Source: Citrobacter koseri ATCC BAA-895
GTDB lineage: Bacteria; Pseudomonadota; Gammaproteobacteria; Enterobacterales; Enterobacteriaceae
Reading direction: 5' to 3'
Length of the DNA: 64,000 nt
Assembly (NCBI RefSeq): GCF_000018045.1
Contig: NC_009792.1
Span: forward strand, 3,658,001-3,722,000
The notes beneath the pieces were generated by a model that was not told the DNA's origin, ran no database searches, and worked only from the letters and a program-made list of their open reading frames with translations. Every line of letters begins with the position of its first letter. Within the stretch, counting starts at the first letter, position 1. A program made the position numbers and the translations under genes. This document shows, in pieces, positions 35,469-44,476 of the stretch.

Positions 35469-36083
35469 ATGAATATATTTGAACAAACTCCACCAAACCG
35501 CAGGCGTTATGGCCTGGCTGCATTTATTGGGTTAATCGCTGGTATCGTATCAGCATTTGTTAAATGGGGCGCTGAAGTACCTTTGCCACCCCGCAGTCCG
35601 ACTGATATGTTCACTGCTGCATGCGGGCCGGAATCATTAATCAGGGCTGCCGGGCAAATTGACTGTTCCCGCAATTTCCTGAATCCCCCTTATATTTTCC
35701 TTCGTGACTGGATGGGGCTTGCTGATCCTAACGCTGCCGTCTACACCTTTGCCGGGCATGTGTTTAACTGGGTTGGCGTAACACACATCATCTTTTCGAT
35801 TGTCTTCGCAGTGGGTTACTGTGTTGTTGCTGAAGTTTTCCCCAAAATTAAACTCTGGCAGGGTTTGCTGGCTGGTGCGCTGGCACAGCTTTTCGTACAT
35901 ATGATTTCCTTCCCTCTCATGGGGCTGACTCCACCTTTGGTTGACCTTCCATGGTATGAGAATGTATCCGAAATTTTTGGACATTTAATCTGGTTCTGGT
36001 CCATCGAAATTATCCGTCGGGATCTGCGTAACAGGATTACTCATCAACCGGACCCGGAGATCCCTTTGGGAACAAGCCGGTGA
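35469..36083 (+). CDS. yagU: DUF1440 inner-membrane protein YagU
   Basis: 204 residues, very close to E. coli YagU (MNIFEQTPPNRRRYGLAAF... PDPEIPLGTSR), with four predicted helices. In E. coli it has been linked to acid resistance and lies beside the CP4-6 prophage; here it adjoins another island. A terminator follows. Confidence 0.95.
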   Translation: MNIFEQTPPNRRRYGLAAFIGLIAGIVSAFVKWGAEVPLPPRSPTDMFTAACGPESLIRAAGQIDCSRNFLNPPYIFLRDWMGLADPNAAVYTFAGHVFNWVGVTHIIFSIVFAVGYCVVAEVFPKIKLWQGLLAGALAQLFVHMISFPLMGLTPPLVDLPWYENVSEIFGHLIWFWSIEIIRRDLRNRITHQPDPEIPLGTSR

Positions 36084-36100
36084 CAAATTCTTAATGTGGT

Positions 36101-36129
36101 AAAATGGCGCAAACACAGCGCCATTTTTT
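36101..36129 (+). terminator. Terminator of yagU
   Basis: AAAATGGCGC, a 7-nt loop and GCGCCATTTTTT, 17 nt after the stop codon. Confidence 0.9.
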
Positions 36130-36624
36130 AGTATCCATTTACTGAACTCCTGAGTTGCCTGTTTTAATCTCTCGCTAATCCCCTCTTCCCGGCTCTGACA
36201 TTCCTGTTCTGTGAAAAAGAGAATAAACCACTTTCCATCCGTGCACCCGAATGTTCTTAATATCAAGGAGGAGATTTATGTCTGGTATCTGAGTCTGTTA
36301 AATAACATGATAAAAAACCGCGCACTTCCTGCATTGCTTTCCCTGAACATTTAAGCAGCCCACCGGCACCTTGCCGATTAATACCTGTTGTGGATGCCCC
36401 CTCCTGGCACAAAGCGGCCTGAACGAAGGGCTATCAGGTCTGCTATGGGCGCCCCCCCCCTACAGCTTCCATTGAAAGCATCAATCAATACGCAAAACTC
36501 CCGCTCCTGACAAACTCAACCACCTCCCCCACCAAGTCACACTGCCACCAGGACAATGTTGTTGCTCCTGCCCGGAAGAGTTGTGTTGCTGCTGCCGTAA
36601 CACGATGTTAGCATTTGGCAATCA

Positions 36625-36640
36625 AGACGCTTAGATGTCT
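36625..36640 (+). promoter_or_regulatory. MetJ box pair before mtnB
   Basis: AGACGCTT-AGATGTCT are two adjacent 8-mers with 6/8 and 7/8 matches to the MetJ consensus AGACGTCT, 40 nt before the mtnB ATG. MetJ with S-adenosylmethionine would repress the salvage operon when methionine is plentiful. Confidence 0.7.
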
Positions 36641-36680
36641 AAAAACCCCATTCCTGACCCCGAGAGAGGCTAAAAGGAAG

Positions 36681-37295
36681 ATGACAGATAACCTGCAACT
36701 CACACAACTGGTCGAGACCTGCCGCTGGATAGGGGCAAAAGGCTGGGCTCCCGCCACTGGCGGCAATATGTCTGTCCGCCAGGACGACGCTTTTTGCTGG
36801 CTCAGCGAGTCGGGAAAAGATAAAGGCAACCTGACTACCGACGATTTTTTGCAGGTGGAAATCGCCACCAGTCACGCACCATCCGGTCGCAAACCATCGG
36901 CGGAGACAGGGCTGCATACCCTGATTTATCACCTCTTTCCCCAGGCAAACGCGGTGTTGCACGTCCACACCGCCAACGCCACGGTGCTCTCGCGCATCGT
37001 TAAAACGCCGGAGCTATATATCAGCGGTTTTGAAATGCAAAAGTCGCTTAGCGGGCAGACCACCCATCTTGATACCGTCTGCGTGCCAGTGTTCGACAAC
37101 GACCAGGATATCGACGCGCTGGCGTCACGTATTGCGCATTACGCGCAAGAGCGTTCTCTGAATTACGGTTTTCTTCTGCGCGGTCATGGCTTAACCTGCT
37201 GGGGACGCTCAGTGGAGGAGGCCCGCCGTCATCTGGAGGGGCTGGAATTTTTATTTGAATGCGAAATGCGTTTGCGGCAACTGGAGAGATTATGA
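36681..37295 (+). CDS. mtnB: Methylthioribulose-1-phosphate dehydratase MtnB
   Basis: 204 residues from the ATG at 36681, with AAAAGGAAG upstream. Class II aldolase fold. It dehydrates 5-methylthioribulose 1-phosphate in methionine salvage. GGNMSVR near the N-terminus, the zinc ligands HVHTAN, and RGHGLTCWG are visible. First gene of mtnBCD; its stop overlaps the mtnC start (ATGA). Confidence 0.96.
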   Translation: MTDNLQLTQLVETCRWIGAKGWAPATGGNMSVRQDDAFCWLSESGKDKGNLTTDDFLQVEIATSHAPSGRKPSAETGLHTLIYHLFPQANAVLHVHTANATVLSRIVKTPELYISGFEMQKSLSGQTTHLDTVCVPVFDNDQDIDALASRIAHYAQERSLNYGFLLRGHGLTCWGRSVEEARRHLEGLEFLFECEMRLRQLERL

Positions 37296-37981
37296 TTCGC
37301 GCGATTGTGACGGATATTGAAGGCACCACCAGCGATATCCGTTTTGTTCACAATGTTCTGTTCCCCTATGCGCGCGAGCGGCTGGCGGCGTTTGTTACCG
37401 CCCGGCAGTATGCCGAACCGGTAAAATCAATTCTTGATAATCTGCGCAACGAGATTGCCCGGCCGGACGCCAGTACCGCAGAACTTATCGAAACGCTTTT
37501 CACCTTTATGGATGAAGATCGCAAATCAACGGCGCTAAAAGCCCTGCAAGGCATTATCTGGCACGACGGTTACGTCAATGGCGACTTTACCGGTCATCTC
37601 TACCCGGACGTTCTGCCAGCGCTGGAGAAATGGAAAGCACAAGGCATTGATCTCTATGTTTATTCCTCCGGCTCCGTCGCAGCGCAGAAACTGTTATTTG
37701 GCTATAGCGACGAAGGTGATATTACTCATCTGTTCAGCGGCTATTTTGATACCCATATCGGCGCAAAGCGAGAAACGCAGTCATACCGCAATATCGCGTC
37801 GTATATCGGCGTCGCGCCGTCGCAAATCCTGTTCCTCTCCGACGTATATCAGGAGCTGGACGCCGCTGAAGAGGCGGGTCTTCGCACCCTGCAACTGATT
37901 CGTGGCGAGGGTGATGGCGCCAGCCGCCACCACCAGGTACATCAATTCGACGACATTAACCCGGAGCAGATCCTTTCATGA
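37292..37981 (+). CDS. mtnC: Enolase-phosphatase MtnC (E1)
   Basis: 229 residues. HAD-superfamily bifunctional enzyme that enolises and dephosphorylates 2,3-diketo-5-methylthiopentyl-1-phosphate to the acireductone. HAD motif I is IVTDIEGTT (Asp9, Glu11), motif II YSSGS, then a Lys in GAKRETQSY and LFLSDVYQELDAA with the acidic pair. Overlaps mtnB and mtnD by ATGA junctions, so the three are translationally coupled. Confidence 0.96.
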   Translation: MIRAIVTDIEGTTSDIRFVHNVLFPYARERLAAFVTARQYAEPVKSILDNLRNEIARPDASTAELIETLFTFMDEDRKSTALKALQGIIWHDGYVNGDFTGHLYPDVLPALEKWKAQGIDLYVYSSGSVAAQKLLFGYSDEGDITHLFSGYFDTHIGAKRETQSYRNIASYIGVAPSQILFLSDVYQELDAAEEAGLRTLQLIRGEGDGASRHHQVHQFDDINPEQILS

Positions 37982-38520
37982 GCGCATTGACTATTTATTC
38001 CGATAAAGACGCCAGCCAGCCCCAGTGGCACAGTACCGACGCCGCAGAGATAGCCCAACAGCTCAACGCGAAAGGCGTCCGCTTCGAACGCTGGGTTGCA
38101 GACCGCGACTTAGGCCAGGCCCCCGCGCCAGAAACGGTGATCACCGCCTATCAACATGCGATTGATAAGCTGGTTGCCGAGAAAGGCTATCAGAGCTGGG
38201 ATGTGATCAGCCTGCGCGCCGACAATCCACAAAAAGAGGCGCTGCGTGCAAAGTTTCTCAATGAACACACCCACGGCGAAGATGAAGTGCGATTCTTCGT
38301 TGAAGGCGCAGGACTGTTTTGCCTGCACATTGGCGACCAGGTTTACCAGGTGCTGTGTGAGAAAAACGATCTGATTTCAGTGCCCGCCGGTACGCCGCAC
38401 TGGTTTGATATGGGCTCCGAGCCAAACTTTACCGCGATCCGTATTTTCGATAACCCGGAAGGCTGGGTGGCGCAGTTTACCGGCGACGCCATTGCGGATG
38501 CCTATCCGCGCCTGCTTTAA
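37978..38520 (+). CDS. mtnD: Acireductone dioxygenase MtnD (ARD)
   Basis: 180 residues, cupin fold. Converts acireductone and oxygen to the 2-keto precursor of methionine with iron, or to an off-pathway product with nickel. Metal ligands HTHGEDE (HxH-x4-E) and the distal His in GTPHWFDM are all present. Convergent with mtnA, with a GGCCTG/CAGGCC hairpin (38552-38571) between them. Confidence 0.96.
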   Translation: MSALTIYSDKDASQPQWHSTDAAEIAQQLNAKGVRFERWVADRDLGQAPAPETVITAYQHAIDKLVAEKGYQSWDVISLRADNPQKEALRAKFLNEHTHGEDEVRFFVEGAGLFCLHIGDQVYQVLCEKNDLISVPAGTPHWFDMGSEPNFTAIRIFDNPEGWVAQFTGDAIADAYPRLL

Positions 38521-38564
38521 CGATCTGGCCGGGCGACGCTATCGTACGCCAGGCCTGCTCTGCA

Positions 38565-39593
38565 TCAGGCCGCCTCCGTCCTGAAAACTCCCTTCGCCAC
38601 GTCTTCTGGCGTCACCACGCCGCTATCCAGCACCCAGCCGCTAATCAGCGCTGCTGGCGTCACGTCAAACGCCGGGTTATAGACCTGCGCATTTTCCGGC
38701 GCCCACTGTACCGCGCCAAAACTGCCCGCCACGCCGGTGACTTCTCCTGCCGCACGCTGCTCAATCGGGATTGCGTCGCCATTCGGGCAGTGGGGGTCCA
38801 GCGTGGTTTGCGGCGCGGCAACGTAAAACGGAATACCGTGGAATTTCGCCAGCACCGCCAGCGAATAGGTGCCGATTTTATTCGCCACATCGCCATTTGC
38901 GGCAATACGGTCGGCCCCTACCCACACCGCGTCCACCAGCCCTTTCGCCATCAGACTGGCAGCCATTGAGTCGGTAATCAGTTGATAGGGAACCCCCAGT
39001 TCGCCCAGTTCCCAGGCTGTGAGTCTGCCGCCCTGCAATAACGGGCGCGTTTCATCCACCCAGACGTTTTGCACGTTGCCCTGTGCATACGCGCGGGCAA
39101 TCACCCCCAGTGCCGTCCCCGTGCCCGCTGTCGCCAGCCCGCCGGTGTTGCAGTGGGTCAGCAGACGGCTGCCCGGCTTCACCAGCGCACTTCCCGCACG
39201 CGCGATATCGTCACAGAGTTGTTTGTCTTCATCGATCAGACGTAGCGCTTCCGCCGCCAGCGCCGGAACAAAGTCTTCTTGCCTCAGCGCCTGCTTCATG
39301 CGATCGAGATTGTTCATCAGATTGACCGCCGTCGGGCGCGCAGCGCGCAGCGTTTCCAGCGCTATCGCCAGTTCATCCCGGCGATGGCCTGACTCCGCCA
39401 GCAGCGCCAGTAGCAGACTGGCGGAAAGACCAATCAGCGGCGCACCGCGCACTCGCAGCGCGTGAATATGCCCCACCAGCGCTTCTACCGTTGAGGCATC
39501 CAGCCAGCGTTTCTCCTGTGGAAGCGCCTGCTGATCGAGAATAAATAATTGATTATCCGCCACCCGCAGGCTGGTCGTCTGTAATGTCTGCAT
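38565..39593 (-). CDS. mtnA: Methylthioribose-1-phosphate isomerase MtnA
   Basis: 342 residues of the eIF2B-alpha-like isomerase family. It isomerises 5-methylthioribose 1-phosphate to the ribulose form. RVRGAPLIG, the Cys of THCNTGGLAT, VWVDETRPLLQG, and VDAVWVGADRIAANGDVANKIGTYSLA with the catalytic Asp are intact. Divergent from mtnK, with a three-repeat MetJ site between. Confidence 0.97.
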   Translation of the reverse strand: MQTLQTTSLRVADNQLFILDQQALPQEKRWLDASTVEALVGHIHALRVRGAPLIGLSASLLLALLAESGHRRDELAIALETLRAARPTAVNLMNNLDRMKQALRQEDFVPALAAEALRLIDEDKQLCDDIARAGSALVKPGSRLLTHCNTGGLATAGTGTALGVIARAYAQGNVQNVWVDETRPLLQGGRLTAWELGELGVPYQLITDSMAASLMAKGLVDAVWVGADRIAANGDVANKIGTYSLAVLAKFHGIPFYVAAPQTTLDPHCPNGDAIPIEQRAAGEVTGVAGSFGAVQWAPENAQVYNPAFDVTPAALISGWVLDSGVVTPEDVAKGVFRTEAA

Positions 39594-39645
39594 GTCGTTA
39601 ATTCTCTGTTGCGTTGTTGTATCACATTGTGTCAGGATGAATTAC

Positions 39646-39669
39646 AGATGTATAGACGTCTACATGTCT
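39646..39669. promoter_or_regulatory. MetJ operator between mtnA and mtnK
   Basis: Three contiguous 8-mers AGATGTAT, AGACGTCT and ACATGTCT; the middle one is the exact MetJ consensus and the flanking ones match 5/8 and 6/8. It lies 53 nt upstream of mtnA and 30 nt upstream of mtnK, able to control both. Confidence 0.85.
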
Positions 39670-39698
39670 TTATTAGTGAAATGAGTGAGGAACAGGCA

Positions 39699-40898
39699 AT
39701 GTCGCAATACCGTACCTTTACCGCCCAGGATGCCGTGGAATACGCCCGAACGTTTGGCGGCATCGATGATCCATCCACACTGGTAGAGGCGCAGGAGGTG
39801 GGCGACGGCAACCTTAATCTGGTGTTTAAGATTTTCGATACCACTGGCGTAAGCCGCATCGTCGTCAAACAGGCGCTGCCTTACGTGCGCTGCGTCGGCG
39901 AATCCTGGCCGCTGACGCTGGATCGCGCTCGTCTTGAAGCGCAAACGCTGGTGGCGCATTACCAGCACTGCCCGCAGCATACGGTGAAAATCCACCATTT
40001 CGACCCTGAACTGGCGGTGATGGTGATGGAAGATCTCTCCGACCATAACATCTGGCGCGGCGAACTGATTAAAGGCGCCTGGTATCCGCAGGCGGCACGC
40101 CAGCTCGGCGAATATCTGGCGCAAACGCTGTTTCACACCAGCGATTTTTATCTCCACCCGCATGACAAAAAAGCGCAGGTGGCGACATTTATTAACCCGG
40201 AGATGTGTGAGATCACCGAAGATCTGTTCTTCAACGATCCCTACCAGATCCACGAGCGCAACAGCTATCCTGCGGAGATCGAAGGCGACGTCGCCGCACT
40301 ACGCAGTGACGCTCAGCTTAAGCTGGCGGTGGCAGCGCTCAAACATCGTTTCTTCTCCCATGCCGAAGCGCTACTGCACGGCGATATCCACAGCGGCTCG
40401 ATCTTTGTCGCCGACGGTCGCCTGAAAGCCATCGACGCCGAGTTCGGCTACTTTGGGCCGATAGGCTTTGATGTAGGCACCGCCATCGGCAATCTGCTGC
40501 TGAACTTCTGCGGCCTGCCGGGTCATCTGGGCATTCGCGACGCCGCCGCCGCGCGCGAGCAGCGGTTGACGGATATTCAGGAGCTGTGGAACACCTTTGC
40601 TGAACGTTTTCAGGTGCTGGCGACGGAGAAAACTCGCGACGCGGCGCTACGCGCGCCGGGCTACGCGTCGGAATTTCTGAAAAAAGTCTGGGCGGACGCC
40701 ATCGGCTTTTGCGGCACCGAGCTGATTCGCCGCAGCGTCGGGCTGTCGCACGTAGCGGATATCGATACCATTCAGGATGCGGAAATGCGCCATGAATGCC
40801 TGCGCCATGCCATTACCCTCGGAAAAGCGCTGATTGTGATTGCCGACCGGATTGAGAGCGTGGAAGCGCTGATCGCGCGGGTGCGGCAGTACAGTTAA
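39699..40898 (+). CDS. mtnK: Methylthioribose kinase MtnK
   Basis: 399 residues from the ATG at 39699, with GAGGA seven nt upstream, matching the Klebsiella length. Protein-kinase-like fold. Phosphorylates 5-methylthioribose with ATP. NLNLVFKI (nucleotide loop), VVKQALPYVR (Lys), ALLHGDIHSGSIFV (catalytic HGD) and AIDAEFGYFGP (metal DxE) are intact. Upstream in-frame starts overlap the MetJ operator. Confidence 0.96.
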   Translation: MSQYRTFTAQDAVEYARTFGGIDDPSTLVEAQEVGDGNLNLVFKIFDTTGVSRIVVKQALPYVRCVGESWPLTLDRARLEAQTLVAHYQHCPQHTVKIHHFDPELAVMVMEDLSDHNIWRGELIKGAWYPQAARQLGEYLAQTLFHTSDFYLHPHDKKAQVATFINPEMCEITEDLFFNDPYQIHERNSYPAEIEGDVAALRSDAQLKLAVAALKHRFFSHAEALLHGDIHSGSIFVADGRLKAIDAEFGYFGPIGFDVGTAIGNLLLNFCGLPGHLGIRDAAAAREQRLTDIQELWNTFAERFQVLATEKTRDAALRAPGYASEFLKKVWADAIGFCGTELIRRSVGLSHVADIDTIQDAEMRHECLRHAITLGKALIVIADRIESVEALIARVRQYS

Positions 40899-40987
40899 GT
40901 GTAGGCCGTTTGCCCGGTGGCGCTACGCTTACCGGGCCTACGATCCGAATGCAGGCCGGGTAAGGCGAAGCCGCCACCCGGCAAATA
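40899..40987. repeat. REP/BIME cluster after mtnK
   Basis: Two REP-type palindromes, GTAGGCCGTTTGCCCGGTGGCG with TACCGGGCCTAC and GCAGGCCGGGTAAGGCG with CGCCACCCGGC, between two convergent genes. Confidence 0.85.
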
Positions 40988-40988
40988 C

Positions 40989-42230
40989 TTACCCCAGATA
41001 CTCAATCACCGATAACCCGCCGTTGTAATCCGTGCTGTAGATAATCCCCCGCGCATCGACAAACACATCGCAGGACTGGATCACCTGCGGGCGATTTGGC
41101 CGCGTATCCATCATCTTCTCAGGTGCCGCAGGCACCAGCGCGCCGGTTTCTACCGGACGATAAGGATTGGAAATATCATAAGCGCGCACCCCTGCGTTCT
41201 GGTAAGTGGCGAAAATCAGCGTCGAGCTAATAAAGCTGCCAGGGCGGTTTTCGTGCAGGTTATGCGGCCCGAAGTGCGCCCCTTTCGCCACGTAATCAGC
41301 CTCATCCGGCTGCGGGAAGGTGGCGATGCTCACCGGATTCGACGGCTCGCGGATATCAAACAGCCAGATCAGCTTTTCGCCGTCTTCCTGATTGTCGAGC
41401 ACCGCTTCGTCCAGTACCACCAGCAGATCGCGGTCCGGCAGCGGCAGCGCAGTGTGTGTGCCGCCGCCAAACGGCGGGCTCCAGTTGCGATGGCTAATCA
41501 GTTTCGGCTGCGTGCGATCTTGCACATCCAGCAGCGTCAGACCACCGTCACGCCAGCTACCGTAGGCGGTATCGCCAGCGATAATCGCGTGATGCAACGC
41601 ATAGCGTTTGCCCTCCGGCCAGTCTGGCGTCTCTCCCGCCGCCTGATTCATCCCTGGCAACCACCAGCGCCCGGCCACCTCTGGCTTACGCGGATCGGCC
41701 AGATCGATGGTCAGGAAGATGTAGTCAGTGAAACCGTCGATCAGCGCCGAGACGTAGGCCCAGCGTCCGCCGACGTACCAGATGCGGTGAATGCCGATCC
41801 CATTCAGGGAGAGAAAACCGATTTCACGCGGTTTATCCGGCGTGGAAATATCAAACACGCGCAGCCCTGCGCTCCAGCCCCGGTCCTGCACATCGCTGAC
41901 CGTCTCACCGACCTGCCGCGTGTAGTAGACCTTTTCATCGGCAAAGCGGGCATCGGCGAACAAATCGCGGGCGTTAATCACCAGCAGCAGATCGTCATGC
42001 GCCTGCAAATGCACGTTCCAGGTGCCTGGCGGTGCAGGCACATAGCCCGCCGCCCGTGGATTTTTCGGGTCACGCACGTCAACAATCGAAAACCCCTGCG
42101 ACACCATATGGCCAATATAGGCAAAACCGCGATGTACCATTAGCTGTACGCCGTCCGGGCGACCGCCCTGGTCGCTATGGCCAATCAGCCGCATATTGCG
42201 GCTATAGTCGGGGCGCGGTAATTCAGTCAC
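40989..42230 (-). CDS. LVIVD-repeat beta-propeller protein
   Basis: 413 residues with repeated blade motifs (FSIVDVRDPKNPRAAGYV, LRVFDISTPDKPREIGF, IFLTIDLADPRKPEVAG, LTLLDVQDRTQPKLIS, IWLFDIREPSNPVSIA, VRAYDISNPYRPVETG), the pattern of LVIVD propellers. No signal peptide, so cytoplasmic. It follows the ABC importer on the same strand, separated by REP elements. An enzymatic role such as a lactonase or a step in substrate entry is conceivable but not shown. Confidence 0.8.
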   Translation of the reverse strand: MTELPRPDYSRNMRLIGHSDQGGRPDGVQLMVHRGFAYIGHMVSQGFSIVDVRDPKNPRAAGYVPAPPGTWNVHLQAHDDLLLVINARDLFADARFADEKVYYTRQVGETVSDVQDRGWSAGLRVFDISTPDKPREIGFLSLNGIGIHRIWYVGGRWAYVSALIDGFTDYIFLTIDLADPRKPEVAGRWWLPGMNQAAGETPDWPEGKRYALHHAIIAGDTAYGSWRDGGLTLLDVQDRTQPKLISHRNWSPPFGGGTHTALPLPDRDLLVVLDEAVLDNQEDGEKLIWLFDIREPSNPVSIATFPQPDEADYVAKGAHFGPHNLHENRPGSFISSTLIFATYQNAGVRAYDISNPYRPVETGALVPAAPEKMMDTRPNRPQVIQSCDVFVDARGIIYSTDYNGGLSVIEYLG

Positions 42231-42249
42231 CTTAATCTCCTTTTGCCAA

Positions 42250-42402
42250 ACGGCGTCACCGCCTTATCCGGCCTACAGGGAGCACATTGTAGGCCCGGTA
42301 AGCGCAGCGCCAGCGGGCATTACGCCGGATGGCGGCGTAACCGCCTTATCCGGCCTACAGGGAGCGCATTGTAGGCCCGGTAAGCGCAGCGCCACCGGGC
42401 AT
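42250..42402. repeat. Tandem BIME with 82-bp period
   Basis: GCCTTATCCGGCCTACAGGG occurs at 42261 and again at 42343, with the flanking REP arms nearly identical (GTAGGCCCGGTAAGCGCAGC). Two near-perfect units in tandem lie between the LVIVD gene and the binding-protein gene. Confidence 0.9.
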
Positions 42403-43460
42403 TATTTATTCTTCGCTTCAAGCGTCGCAAACCACGGCGCGATGAAGTCTTCCGTCTGGCCCCAGCCCGGAATGATTTTGCCTAATGAGGCGACGTTAAC
42501 CGCCCCCGGCTGCGCTGCCAGCAGCGCCTGCGGAATGGCTGCGGCTTTAAAATCGTAAGTGGCAGGCGTAGGTTCACCAGCAATCTTATTGGCAATCAGC
42601 CGCACGTTAGTGGCGCCAATCAGTTTCGGGTCAACCGCCACGCTCACCTTCCACGGGCTGCCCGCCTCGCGCATCAGTTGCAAATCCTGGTTGGAGATGT
42701 CGATGCTGTAGAGCTTAATCTCAGTGCGGCCATTCTCTTTCAGCGCTTTGTACGCCCCCTGGCTAAAGGCGTCCCAGGTCCCCCAGATAGCGTCGATTTT
42801 CCCTTTCGGGTATTTCGCCAGCACCGCGCCCACTTTGTTGGCGGTATCGCCCTGCACGTCGGAAGAGACCGCGCCGATAGACTCCAGCTCTTTAATCCCC
42901 GGATTGTCCTTCAGCATTTGCTGATAAGCCGCCTGGCGGCGCTCCATCGGCGGGAAACCGGCGACCCACAGCTTGATAATATTGGCTTTACCGTTGAAAT
43001 CTTTTACCAGTTGTCCGAAGGAGAGATGGGTCAGCGAGGCGTCATCCTGCTGAGTTACCGTCACGCCCGGGATCTCACCGTTGACGGCGGTATCAAACAC
43101 CGCCACTTTGATCCCGGCATCTACCGCTTTCTTCACCAGCGCGGTGGAGTACGGATCGCGCCCCTGAGAGAGAATAATGCCGTCATACTTCTGGCTGATC
43201 GCCTGGTTAACGAAATCCTGGAATTTCGCGTCGTCGCCATTGCTTAAAAAGGTGCTGACCTTAAAGCCGAGCTTTTTCCCCTCCTGAATCGCGCCCGCAA
43301 CGAACTGGGTCGTGTTGTCATCAGAGCCAAGGTTGCGGATCACCGCAATGCGAACCGGGCCATTATGCCCGGCAATGGCCGCTGGCACCGGCGTTGCCGC
43401 ATAGCCCGGCAGCGAACTCAGTAATCCCAGCGCCAACAAAGAAAGTGCAGTTTTTTTCAT
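42402..43460 (-). CDS. Periplasmic sugar-binding protein of an ABC importer (putative methylthioribose/ribose type)
   Basis: 352 residues from the ATG at 43460, with GGGAAA upstream. Clear Sec signal peptide (MKKTALSLLALGLLSSLPGYA). Type I periplasmic binding fold of the RbsB group (RIAVIRNLGSDDNTTQF... YDGIILSQGRDPYS... KVAVFDTAVNG). Last of the ATPase-permease-binding protein operon. A frame extending to 43667 overlaps the permease. Substrate is inferred from its place beside the mtn genes. Confidence 0.85.
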   Translation of the reverse strand: MKKTALSLLALGLLSSLPGYAATPVPAAIAGHNGPVRIAVIRNLGSDDNTTQFVAGAIQEGKKLGFKVSTFLSNGDDAKFQDFVNQAISQKYDGIILSQGRDPYSTALVKKAVDAGIKVAVFDTAVNGEIPGVTVTQQDDASLTHLSFGQLVKDFNGKANIIKLWVAGFPPMERRQAAYQQMLKDNPGIKELESIGAVSSDVQGDTANKVGAVLAKYPKGKIDAIWGTWDAFSQGAYKALKENGRTEIKLYSIDISNQDLQLMREAGSPWKVSVAVDPKLIGATNVRLIANKIAGEPTPATYDFKAAAIPQALLAAQPGAVNVASLGKIIPGWGQTEDFIAPWFATLEAKNK

Positions 43461-43480
43461 TATCGTTTCCCGTTGTGTTG

Positions 43481-44476
43481 TTAACGTTTTTGTATGTAGG
43501 TGATCGCCAGCGCCGCCGCCAGCACCAGCCCTTTTATAATGTCCATTGCGTAATAGGGCACCGAGAGCATCACCAGCCCGTTGGAGAGCACGCCAAGGAT
43601 CACCGCCCCCACCAGCGTGCCGAACGCATTCGGTTTGCCGGAACCGGCCAGCGAAAAGCCGATCCACGCCGCCGCGACGGCATCCATCAAATAGCCTCCC
43701 CCGGCGTTAACCTGTGAAGAGCCAATACGCGAAGCCAGCAGGATGCCCCCTAACCCCGCCAGCAACGAGGCAATGACGTAGGCCGCCACTTTATAGCGGG
43801 TGGTGCGAATACCGGAGAGGCGCGCCGCTTCCGGGTTGCCGCCAATGGCGTACATCCGTCGCCCGTGGGTGGTCAACGACAGCGCGAGCTGCGCCGCCAG
43901 CGTCACGACCAGCATCACGACAACAATAGTCGGCACCTGCCCCAGCGCGCCGAATGCCGCCGGAATAAGCCCCTCAGCCATTTCACCGCTCGGCAGCACC
44001 ATGTTTTCAGTAATAGAACCGCCGTAGCTGTAGGTCATCGCCACTCCCTGAATCACAAACAGGCTGGCAAGCGTGGCGAGCATGTCGGGAATACGCAGCA
44101 CCACAATCAGAAAAGCGTTGAACAGCCCCACCAGCGTACAGAGCGCCAGGGTAATGACAATCGCCCCAGTGGTGCCAAAGCCGTGCCAGACGAACAGCGA
44201 AATCACCAGTGCGTTCGCCAGCGACGCGGTTGAGCCAACGGAAAGATCAAAACCGCCGACGGTAAGCGAGATGGAGACGCCAATCGCAATCACCGTGACG
44301 ATCGCAATAGAGCGCAGGATGTTGATGATATTGAAGGGATCGAGGAAGTTATCCGACGCGACGCCAAAAATGGCGATCAGCGCGACAACCGTCAGCAGCA
44401 TGCCCCACTTATAGAGAAAATCGAAAATCTGCTGGCGGCCAGACGCCGCTGCATTGACTGAAAGGGCCTTACTCAC
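43481..44476 (-). CDS. ABC importer permease (RbsC family)
   Basis: 331 residues from a GTG at 44476 that overlaps the ATPase stop (GTGA), with GGAGG nine nt upstream. Eight to ten hydrophobic helices with the family stretches VGGFDLSVGS, AIGGNPEAARLSGI and MDAVAAAWIG. Twenty nt separate it from the binding-protein gene. Confidence 0.88.
   Translation of the reverse strand: MSKALSVNAAASGRQQIFDFLYKWGMLLTVVALIAIFGVASDNFLDPFNIINILRSIAIVTVIAIGVSISLTVGGFDLSVGSTASLANALVISLFVWHGFGTTGAIVITLALCTLVGLFNAFLIVVLRIPDMLATLASLFVIQGVAMTYSYGGSITENMVLPSGEMAEGLIPAAFGALGQVPTIVVVMLVVTLAAQLALSLTTHGRRMYAIGGNPEAARLSGIRTTRYKVAAYVIASLLAGLGGILLASRIGSSQVNAGGGYLMDAVAAAWIGFSLAGSGKPNAFGTLVGAVILGVLSNGLVMLSVPYYAMDIIKGLVLAAALAITYIQKR

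Larger units (their letters stand above)
36084..36680. other. Non-coding gap between yagU and mtnB
   Basis: 597 nt. Contains the yagU terminator (36101-36129), a run of nine C (36452-36460) and a MetJ-box pair near the right end. The middle has the look of decayed sequence with no intact frame; I recognise no insertion sequence in it. Confidence 0.5.

Noticed and set aside
36452..36460. Run of nine C, possible phase-variation tract
   Set aside because: Lies in non-coding, decayed sequence with no gene or promoter it could switch.
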